From: JBCDBH01 sp039184055
GTDB taxonomy: Bacteria; Acidobacteriota; Thermoanaerobaculia; Multivoradales; J023
Reading direction: 5' to 3'
NCBI GenBank assembly: GCA_039184055.1
Contig: JBCDBH010000145.1
Location: 1-13,709, forward strand
Length of the DNA stretch: 13,709 nt
Part shown: piece by piece, positions 8,194 through 13,709 of the stretch
Layout of the letters: every line of letters begins with the position of its first letter
Position numbering within the stretch: position 1 is the first letter of the stretch
Translations under genes and position numbers: made by a program
The notes under the pieces: model-generated
The model's database searches: none
What the model saw: only the letters and a program-made list of their open reading frames with translations
Told to the model about the DNA's origin: nothing

Positions 8194-9063
8194 CTAGCTG
8201 TCGGCTCCGTGCTCATTGGCAGTGCCACGCTCGACGATGATCGTTCTCTCGATGTTGCCATAGTCGCGGATCATTGTTGCATTGATCAAGAAGGGGCGTG
8301 CGTCGATCGCCGCGCGGATCCATCCACTCTGATCGTGGCCGATCTCGAGCATGACTGCCGCGCCAGGGCGAAGGTGCTCGGCGGTATCGAGCAGCTGTTC
8401 GATGATGGCGCGACCGTGTCGCTCGGCGAACAGCGCGAGATGAGGCTCGTGGGCGCGAACATCGTCGGCCACCGCGCCGTCTTGGGCGACGTAGGGCGGA
8501 TTGGATACGACGAGGTCGATGGTCGAAAGGTCGACGCCTGCCAGCAAGTTGGTATGGAGGAAACCGACTCGGTCACGGACCTCGTGCCGTCGAGCGTTGT
8601 GATCGGCGATGATCAGGGCGTCCATCGAAAGGTCCGTGGCGAGCACGCGCCACGACGGCCGTTCGCAGGCCAAGGTGATGGCGATACATCCCGAGCCGGT
8701 GCCGACGTCGACCACGGTCGGTGTGTGGGGGAGCGAATGAGCCAGAGCGGCTTCGACGAGGTGTTCGGTCTCCGGGCGTGGAATGAGCACCCGTGGATCG
8801 ACGAAAAAGTCGCGGCCCCAAAACTCACGTTCACCGAGTAGATACGCGGCGGGCTCGCCCATCGCGCGGCGACGGATCAGAGCGCGAAAAAGCTCGGCGT
8901 TCTTTGCGACTACGGGACGTTCTCCAAAGGCTCGGACATGAGCCTCGTTGAGGTCCAGCAGGCGAGCCAGCAACATCGCGGCTTCTCGGGGCTCGTGACC
9001 GGCATCCCGTAACCTGCCACGTGCCCACTCGAGCAGGTCGGCGACTCGATCGGTGCCGGTCAT
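8194..9063 (-). CDS. prmC: Release factor glutamine N5-methyltransferase PrmC
   Basis: PrmC (HemK) methylates the glutamine of the GGQ motif in peptide release factors RF1/RF2 using S-adenosylmethionine, improving translation termination in the cytoplasm. The 289-residue length is typical. An N-terminal helical domain includes MGEPAAYLLGEREFWG (68-83), followed by VLIPRPETE (92-100), the SAM-binding motif I VVDVGTGSGCIAI (117-129) and the catalytic NPPY (188-191), which holds the substrate glutamine amide. All key motifs are intact. The ATG lies in an ATGA overlap with the stop of the upstream repeat-protein gene, implying translational coupling. Its common partner prfA is not adjacent here. 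The identity is secure. Confidence 0.96.
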   Translation of the reverse strand: MTGTDRVADLLEWARGRLRDAGHEPREAAMLLARLLDLNEAHVRAFGERPVVAKNAELFRALIRRRAMGEPAAYLLGEREFWGRDFFVDPRVLIPRPETEHLVEAALAHSLPHTPTVVDVGTGSGCIAITLACERPSWRVLATDLSMDALIIADHNARRHEVRDRVGFLHTNLLAGVDLSTIDLVVSNPPYVAQDGAVADDVRAHEPHLALFAERHGRAIIEQLLDTAEHLRPGAAVMLEIGHDQSGWIRAAIDARPFLINATMIRDYGNIERTIIVERGTANEHGADS

Positions 9064-12002
9064 GGCACGGTGACCACCACGATTTCACCTGGGCCAGCGG
9101 TTACGCTGCGCGCGATCTGCGTGCCGCCACCGGCGATCCGCACGGTCCATGCGCCGGGAGGGAGATCTTCGATCACCAGACGACCGCCCACCACCGGATG
9201 ACTGAAGGCTCCGAGACCACGGACGTGCCAGCGAGGGTGACGGCTACCGAACGGGCTTTCGACGGTGGCGGTGGCACGGGTATCAGCCATGGCGTCGACC
9301 GAAAGCTCGAGCCGAGCCGGAGGCATGAGCACGACCGGGCTGGCGGTTCCCGGGGCGTCGAGTGGCAGCACATGGGTAGCGGTGCCCGGCGCCTGGAGAA
9401 AGAGCTCGTAGCGTCCCGGGGCCAGATCGAGCCGTAGCGTGCCGTCGCTTTCGAGCTGGTGGCGGCCGTCGATCACGGTCGTGCCGGCCTGGACGACGCG
9501 AACACGCACATCGCCTCCGGTGAGGCCATCGCCCCGCACCACCGGAACGCGTGTTTCACCGTTCGGCTCCAGGCGAAGAGCGACTCCTTCCGTGGTCTGG
9601 TCGGTGACGATCTCGAAGCGTCGCGACGCGGGTGAGTAGCCGGCCTTCTTGGCCACCGCTTCCCATGTTCCGGTGGGTACGGTGTCGATGTGAAAGCGTC
9701 CCTCTGCATCGCTCACCGCGGTCATCGGTGGCCGTCGACCGAACCCGGAGCTGTAGCTGGATGATTGCAAGGACACCACGGCTCCGGCCACGGGCTCGTC
9801 GCGATCGCGGTCCGTGACCGTTCCGTGGACGCCGCCGCTTTCGAGCCGCAGCTCGACCGTGGCGCGAGTCGGTACGCTGACCTCGGTCCACGTGCTGAGC
9901 TGGCGCGTGCCGGCACGCAGGTAGTACTCGCCTGGGGTCAGATGCTCGACCACGAAGCGACCGTCGTGACCGCTCTGCGCCGAGCCGCCACTGCCACCGC
10001 CGTTCTTCTCCCACATCGAGACGGAGGCGCCGGCGAGCGGGGTCTCGCCTTCGAAGATCCGCCCGTTCACCGGATGGCCCGGTTCGAAGATGAGCTCGAC
10101 ATAGGGGGGCGTTTCGCCACGTACGACCTCGACATCGGCGCTCGCGCGTCGTCGCGATTCGGCGACCCGGCCGATGACTTCGACCTCGCCGGGAGGAACG
10201 TGTCGCAGGATGAATTCGCCCGATGCGTCGACCGGTGCGCTGCGGCCACCGCCGAGCACTTCGGTGGTCGCCAGCTCGTCGAGGTCGAGACCCGTCACCC
10301 GCCCGTGGATCTCGGCGCCTTTCTCGAGCACGATCTCGATGTCCTCGACGTCGAGGTCGGCGACGTCCACCGGCTGTCGCTCTCGTGCCGGAATCAGCTG
10401 TCGATGCTCACTCGACAGCCAGTAGCGCCCGGCCGGAACGTCCTCGAAGACGAAGCGCCCGTCCGCGTCACTCTGGTGATGACGGACGAGCTGCGCCGCG
10501 GTGGGTCGCAATACGACCAGCGTAGCCGCAACCGCCTCACCATCGTTGTCACGGACCCAGCCGCTGACCGTCACGCCCGGCTCGTCATCTTCGTCGTCGT
10601 TCGGTTTGGGACGAAGGACCACGGAAAGCTCATTGTTTCCGTGGCCGAGATCGAGCACGCGTTCGACTTCGAGATAGTCGCGATGCACCACGCCGAGTCG
10701 ATGCGGACCGATATCGAGACCGTCGAGCTCGGCGTGGCCGTTCTCGTCGGTGCGGTCGAAGCCTCTGCCGTTCGTGGTGGCGCGCATCGAGCGCACCGCG
10801 GCGCGGTGAATCGGCGCGCCGTCCGGGTCGGTGACCTCGACCAGGACACGCACGCCGAGCTCGAGGGTGATGTCGAGCTCACGAGTCTCGCCGGGTTGCA
10901 GCTCGAGCGCGGTATGGCGAAAGGGTAGAAAGCCATCGGCGTCGACGACGAGCTCCCCACCAGGTGCGAGCGGTGCGAGGCGATAACCTCCATCGTCATC
11001 GCTGATCGCGCTCGGGAGGGTGGCATTACCGGGTAGACGGTAGAGCAGCTTGGCCCCGGGTACCGGCTGGCCGGCCTGATCGATCACCCGCCCGTGGATC
11101 CGTGCCGCCGCGTCGAGCATCACGCGCAGAGGCTCGTCGGTGGGGGCGCGCACCGCGCGAAAGATCCGTGGCACGTAGCCATCGGCCCGGATCGTCAGAT
11201 CGGTCTGACTGTCGGGACGCAAATCTTCGACGACGAAAGAACCCTGGTCATCAGTAGGCCAGCGGTTCGTGGCCGTTTCGACGATCGCCGTAACGGGCTC
11301 ACCTTCTTGATCCATGACTCGGCCCACGATGGTCGCTCCAGGGAGGAGGGCGACCATGCCGAGATCGATCTCGGGTGCTTCCTGGCCAGCTCGGTCCGTG
11401 GGTTCGGGCGGCACGACGATCGGGATGCGGGCTACCGTCTCGGGCGCGAAACCCCGCGCCGTGAGACGGAGGTCGATGGTCTCTCGGTCGAGCCCGAAGA
11501 CACGCCAGCGACCGTCTCGATCCGTCGTGGTGACGGCGATCGGTTCGCTCGCCACGCCCTCGGCGAGTGCGACCCGTGCGTCGGCGATGGGACGATCCTC
11601 TAGATCGACCACCTGCCCAAAGCCGACGGGGCCGTCGCCGAGAATGATCTCGAGGGTGTCGCGGGTCGAGTCGAGCTCATGGGTTCGGGCGACGTAGTGC
11701 TCGGCATCGACCCGCACGACAAAGCGCGCCGAGGGCTCCAGGGTGAGAGAAAAGCGACCATCGACGTCGGTCGTCACGTCATCGAGGATGCGCGCACGCT
11801 GTTGACGATCGGACAACCGCCACAGACGCACCCGCGCATCCTCGATTGCGGTGCCAGAGGGGTCGATCACCGAGCCGTCGACCACGGTCGGTGGTGGTGG
11901 TTCCGTGGACGGCACGGGAGGCGTGGCGAGCAGTGGAGTCGCGAGGATGAGCGAGAGGGCAACTGAGCCGAGGAGCTGGGGGCGCGAGCGTCGTTGGTGC
12001 AT
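9060..12002 (-). CDS. Secreted protein of about eleven carboxypeptidase-regulatory-like repeats
   Basis: A 980-residue exported protein made almost wholly of beta-sandwich repeats of the carboxypeptidase regulatory-like (CarboxypepD_reg/transthyretin-like) type. A signal peptide (RRSRPQLLGSVALSLILATPLLA, residues 4-26) precedes a Pro-rich linker. Units of about 80-90 residues start near 39, 127, 222, 300, 384, 477, 563, 643, 723, 815 and 895. Typical units read G-x-V-x-D-xx-G-x-P-(V/I)-xx-A-x-V, then D-xx-G-x-F, then PG-x-Y/W; examples are GRVIDQAGQPVPGAKL and DADGRFVFEDVPAGRYWL. An acidic hinge (NDDEDDEP, 468-475) splits the array. I see no catalytic domain, transmembrane anchor or LPXTG, so a cell-surface or periplasmic structural or binding role is inferred. 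The ATG at 12002 follows GGAG by 9 nt and begins the signal peptide. The open frame extends 154 codons further up, but that part lies antisense to tag and is not credible. The stop overlaps the prmC start (ATGA). Confidence 0.9.
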   Translation of the reverse strand: MHQRRSRPQLLGSVALSLILATPLLATPPVPSTEPPPPTVVDGSVIDPSGTAIEDARVRLWRLSDRQQRARILDDVTTDVDGRFSLTLEPSARFVVRVDAEHYVARTHELDSTRDTLEIILGDGPVGFGQVVDLEDRPIADARVALAEGVASEPIAVTTTDRDGRWRVFGLDRETIDLRLTARGFAPETVARIPIVVPPEPTDRAGQEAPEIDLGMVALLPGATIVGRVMDQEGEPVTAIVETATNRWPTDDQGSFVVEDLRPDSQTDLTIRADGYVPRIFRAVRAPTDEPLRVMLDAAARIHGRVIDQAGQPVPGAKLLYRLPGNATLPSAISDDDGGYRLAPLAPGGELVVDADGFLPFRHTALELQPGETRELDITLELGVRVLVEVTDPDGAPIHRAAVRSMRATTNGRGFDRTDENGHAELDGLDIGPHRLGVVHRDYLEVERVLDLGHGNNELSVVLRPKPNDDEDDEPGVTVSGWVRDNDGEAVAATLVVLRPTAAQLVRHHQSDADGRFVFEDVPAGRYWLSSEHRQLIPARERQPVDVADLDVEDIEIVLEKGAEIHGRVTGLDLDELATTEVLGGGRSAPVDASGEFILRHVPPGEVEVIGRVAESRRRASADVEVVRGETPPYVELIFEPGHPVNGRIFEGETPLAGASVSMWEKNGGGSGGSAQSGHDGRFVVEHLTPGEYYLRAGTRQLSTWTEVSVPTRATVELRLESGGVHGTVTDRDRDEPVAGAVVSLQSSSYSSGFGRRPPMTAVSDAEGRFHIDTVPTGTWEAVAKKAGYSPASRRFEIVTDQTTEGVALRLEPNGETRVPVVRGDGLTGGDVRVRVVQAGTTVIDGRHQLESDGTLRLDLAPGRYELFLQAPGTATHVLPLDAPGTASPVVLMPPARLELSVDAMADTRATATVESPFGSRHPRWHVRGLGAFSHPVVGGRLVIEDLPPGAWTVRIAGGGTQIARSVTAGPGEIVVVTVP

Positions 12003-12021
12003 ACTTCGAAGCTCCGATGAC

Positions 12022-12040
12022 CGAGCGCGACGTGCGCTCG
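12022..12040. promoter_or_regulatory. Inverted repeat in the divergent region between tag and the repeat-protein gene
   Basis: CGAGCGC (12022-12028) and GCGCTCG (12034-12040) are exact 7-bp arms around GACGT. On the minus strand this would be a GC-rich hairpin 20-38 nt before the repeat-protein start, next to the palindrome CTTCGAAG (12004-12011). It could be an operator or an mRNA hairpin near the ribosome site. No clear promoter boxes are visible in this 105-bp gap. Confidence 0.3.
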
Positions 12041-12107
12041 AAGAACCAAACGAAAACGAGGCGCCGAGGTCTTGTCTTCGGGCGCTTCGACTCGATGGAG
12101 AGGGCGG

Positions 12108-12716
12108 ATGAAAGACTCCGTGGCCACCTATCGGCTGGACGACGGCAAGACCCGATGTGGTTGGGTCGGAGCCGATCCCGCCTACATTGCCTATCATGAC
12201 GAGGAATGGGGCGTGCCGGTACACGACGATCGGCGTCTTTTCGAGATGCTTACTCTCGAAGGCGCGCAAGCGGGTCTGTCGTGGCTGACCATCCTCAAGA
12301 AGCGTGCCGGATATCGCACCCTTTTCGAGGGTTTCGATCCCGCTACCGTGGCCCGCTTCGATGCAGCCCACGTCGACACCTTGCTCCAAGATACGCGAAT
12401 CGTCCGCAACCGGCTCAAAGTCGAGAGCACGGTCGCCAACGCCCGGGCCGTCCTCGCGGTTCAAGAAACCGAGGGTAGCCTCGACAGATTCCTGTGGTCG
12501 TTCGTCGATGGCGCTCCGATTCAGAATCGTTTTCGTACCCTCTCCGAGCTTCCCGCTTCGACGCCGCTATCGAAGACGATGAGCAAAGAGCTCAAGCGTC
12601 GTGGCTTTCGCTTTGTCGGGCCGACGGTGTGTTACGCCTTCATGCAGGCCGCCGGCTTGGTCAACGATCATCAGGTCGACTGCTTTCGTTACGACGAGGT
12701 GAGCCAGCTTTCATGA
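12108..12716 (+). CDS. tag: DNA-3-methyladenine glycosylase I
   Basis: Tag removes 3-methyladenine from alkylated DNA as the first step of base excision repair. The 202-residue product aligns along its whole length with the E. coli Tag pattern: RCGWVGADPAYIAYHDEEWGVP, then LFEMLTLEGAQAGLSW, LKKR, and GFRFVGPTVCYAFMQAAGLVNDH. Likely zinc ligands are Cys17, His30, His188 and Cys192. Residues matching the 3-methyladenine pocket are Tyr29, Glu51 and Trp59. All are present, so it should be active. ATG 12108 is chosen because GGAGAGGGCGG lies directly upstream and Cys17 then sits slightly after the usual N-terminal position; a TTG at 12072 in frame would add twelve residues. It is divergent from the repeat-protein gene and followed by the Lrp-type regulator. 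Confidence 0.96.
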   Translation: MKDSVATYRLDDGKTRCGWVGADPAYIAYHDEEWGVPVHDDRRLFEMLTLEGAQAGLSWLTILKKRAGYRTLFEGFDPATVARFDAAHVDTLLQDTRIVRNRLKVESTVANARAVLAVQETEGSLDRFLWSFVDGAPIQNRFRTLSELPASTPLSKTMSKELKRRGFRFVGPTVCYAFMQAAGLVNDHQVDCFRYDEVSQLS

Positions 12717-12722
12717 TCGACA

Positions 12723-12768
12723 CAGAACAAAATTCTGCCGAGATCAATTTTTGTAGAATTTTGTTCTG
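12723..12768. promoter_or_regulatory. Paired Lrp-box-like operators upstream of the Lrp/AsnC gene
   Basis: CAGAACAAAATTCT (12723-12736) and AGAATTTTGTTCTG (12755-12768) are exact inverted copies with an 18-bp spacer. Each is itself an imperfect palindrome of the form AGAA-n5-TTCT. By eye, CAGAACAAAATTCTG fits the E. coli Lrp consensus YAGHAWATTWTDCTR at 12 of 15 positions, and TAGAATTTTGTTCTG (12754-12768) at 13. Their centres are 31 bp apart, about three helical turns, so both face the same side of the helix. A possible -10 box, TAGAAT (12754-12759), lies inside the second site; no good -35 is seen. An autoregulatory operator is the best reading. A terminator for tag is less likely because the arms are AT-rich and no T-tract follows. 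Confidence 0.65.
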
Positions 12769-12882
12769 GACAAGCGGCTCGTGCTCTCGTAGTCTTCGGT
12801 GGCGGGACATAGGCTGATTCGTTGGCGATGTCTCGGCTCGTCCGACCAAAACCGGCCGGACGACTGCATGGAGCCAAACGAC

Positions 12883-13356
12883 ATGCTCGACGACATCGAT
12901 CGCACCATCCTCGGGCTGGTGCAGGACAACGCTCGGATCAGCAATCGCGATATCGCGCGTGAAGTCGGCCTGGCGCCCTCGGCGACCCTCGAGCGAGTGC
13001 GCAAATTGGAGCGCGAAGCGGTCATCCAAGGGTGGCAAGCCAAGCTCGATCCAGGTCAGGTTGGACTCGGTCTGCTCGCCTTTGTGCTGGTGCGCACCGA
13101 CGAGCCGACTTCCGAGCTCTGCACCGGCGACAAGCTCGCCGCGATCGACGAGGTGCAGGAAGTCCACCACGTCGCGGGTGAGGACTGCTACTTGATCAAA
13201 GTACGCGCCGCCGGCACGAGTGAGCTCGGTCTCCTGCTGCGAGAGCGGCTCGGCTCCATCGATACCGTCACCGGTACCCGCACCATCATCGTGCTCGATA
13301 CCGTCAAAGAAACCGGTCATCTACCCCTGTCGGAGGTGTCTCATGACGACGACTGA
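12883..13356 (+). CDS. Lrp/AsnC family transcriptional regulator
   Basis: A feast/famine-type regulator, usually a dimer to octamer that binds DNA and responds to an amino acid or related small molecule. The 157 residues have the standard layout: an N-terminal winged helix-turn-helix (about 2-50; DDIDRTIL, ISNRDIAREVGLAPSATLERVRKLE, VIQGW) and a C-terminal RAM ligand-binding domain (about 63-142; VQEVHHVAGEDCYLIKVRA). ATG 12883 is preferred because GGAG lies 9 nt upstream and the protein then begins MLDDIDR as in many relatives. ATG 12868 (five residues longer) and GTG 12799 are in-frame alternatives with poorer ribosome sites. Paired Lrp-box-like sites lie 115-160 bp upstream. Its last 14 nt overlap the start of an EamA exporter gene, so the regulator probably controls that exporter and itself. 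Confidence 0.92.
   Translation: MLDDIDRTILGLVQDNARISNRDIAREVGLAPSATLERVRKLEREAVIQGWQAKLDPGQVGLGLLAFVLVRTDEPTSELCTGDKLAAIDEVQEVHHVAGEDCYLIKVRAAGTSELGLLLRERLGSIDTVTGTRTIIVLDTVKETGHLPLSEVSHDDD
13332..13337 (+). promoter_or_regulatory. Ribosome binding site of the EamA exporter inside the regulator gene
   Basis: GGAGGT lies 5 nt before the exporter ATG (13343) and within the last codons of the upstream regulator. It is the strongest Shine-Dalgarno sequence in the window. It fixes the exporter start and supports coupled translation of the pair. Confidence 0.75.
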
Positions 13357-13709
13357 TCCGGGGTTTCGCGTTCGTCAGATTCTGGCTTTCTTGGCCGTGT
13401 ACATCATCTGGGGTTCGACCTATCTCGCCATTCGGGTAGCGGTCGAGACTCTGCCGCCGTTCTCGATGGCCGCCGTGCGATTTCTGGTCGCGGGTGGCTT
13501 GCTCCTGGCGTGGTGTCTGTGGCGCGGCATTCCGATGCCCACCGCGCGCGAGTGGCGGTCTGCGTTTGTCATCGGCGGTCTGCTTCTGCTCGGTGGCAAC
13601 GGCGCGGTGGTGTGGGCGGTGCAATACATCGACTCTGGGCTGGCCGCGCTGCTCGTCGCGGTCGAGCCTCTGATCGTCGTGCTTCTCTTGTGGGCTGGAG
13701 GTGAGCGAC
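13343..13709 (+). CDS. EamA/DMT family exporter (3' end beyond window)
   Basis: The first 122 codons of a drug/metabolite transporter, whose full-length members have about 300 residues and ten helices in two EamA repeats. Visible helices lie near residues 12-30, 42-60, 74-92 and 98-116. The family signature WGSTYLAIRVAVETLPP (23-39) followed by RFLVAGGLLL is clear, as is GLAALLVAVEPLIVVLL at the end of the first repeat's visible part. The WGSTYL form resembles YedA/RhaT-like members that export amino acids or metabolites; the substrate here is unknown. Overlap with an Lrp/AsnC regulator suggests amino-acid-responsive control, which is inference. The frame remains open at the window edge. Confidence 0.94.
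   Translation, partial: MTTTDPGFRVRQILAFLAVYIIWGSTYLAIRVAVETLPPFSMAAVRFLVAGGLLLAWCLWRGIPMPTAREWRSAFVIGGLLLLGGNGAVVWAVQYIDSGLAALLVAVEPLIVVLLLWAGGER

Noticed and set aside
9765..10928. A 387-codon open frame on the plus strand.
   Set aside because: It is antisense to the repeat-protein gene and has no recognisable motif or signal peptide. The opposite frame carries regular, homologous repeats.
12003..12464. A 154-codon upstream extension of the repeat-protein frame on the minus strand.
   Set aside because: It overlaps tag in antisense. A signal peptide with GGAG upstream begins at 12002, so the extension is most likely not translated.
12723..12768. The inverted repeat read as a rho-independent terminator of tag.
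   Set aside because: The stem is AT-rich, the loop is 18 nt and no run of T follows. The match to Lrp boxes and the 31-bp phasing fit an operator better.

Overview
The window is GC-rich, gene-dense bacterial chromosome with ten protein genes, two of them cut by the window edges. It contains no RNA gene, CRISPR array, insertion sequence or phage gene that I can see. A membrane-anchored Ser/Thr kinase fused to a TolB-like domain and TPRs, a secreted PQQ-type propeller beginning DWPTFLGP, and a giant secreted protein of carboxypeptidase-regulatory-like repeats together suggest an Acidobacteriota-like (or related Gemmatimonadota/Planctomycetota/Myxococcota) genome. That assignment is inference from gene families, not from a marker gene.

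Left block (1-3840, minus strand): a Tat-exported, unusually long multicopper oxidase runs off the left edge. Upstream of it, on the same strand, is a DoxX-family membrane protein. The region before each gene carries a nearly identical palindromic element (core CATG-n6-CATG, 12 of 14 bases identical), so they look like two separately promoted members of one small regulon. At the DoxX promoter the element lies between plausible -35 and -10 boxes, the layout expected of a repressor site. No candidate regulator is in the window.

Centre (3965-7475): a secreted beta-propeller protein on the plus strand converges on the kinase-TolB-TPR gene on the minus strand, with 19 bp between the stop codons and no clear terminator.

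Right-centre (7631-12002, minus strand): a 980-residue secreted repeat protein overlaps prmC (release-factor glutamine methyltransferase) by ATGA. After a 41-bp gap comes a small multi-pass membrane protein of unknown function. These three form a likely transcription unit, possibly reading on towards the kinase (155-bp gap).

Right edge (12108-13709, plus strand): tag (3-methyladenine DNA glycosylase I) is divergent from the repeat protein. Then comes an Lrp/AsnC-family regulator whose 3' end overlaps an EamA/DMT exporter gene by 14 nt. Upstream of the regulator are two Lrp-box-like sites, exact inverted copies of each other and centred 31 bp apart (about three helical turns). This points to autoregulation of a regulator-exporter operon.

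No intergenic gap exceeds about 200 bp. The gaps at 3108-3281, 3768-3964, 7476-7630, 12003-12107 and 12717-12882 hold the regulatory elements listed. I found no strong case for a wholly new system. The best leads are the two operator arrangements and the oversized multicopper oxidase.
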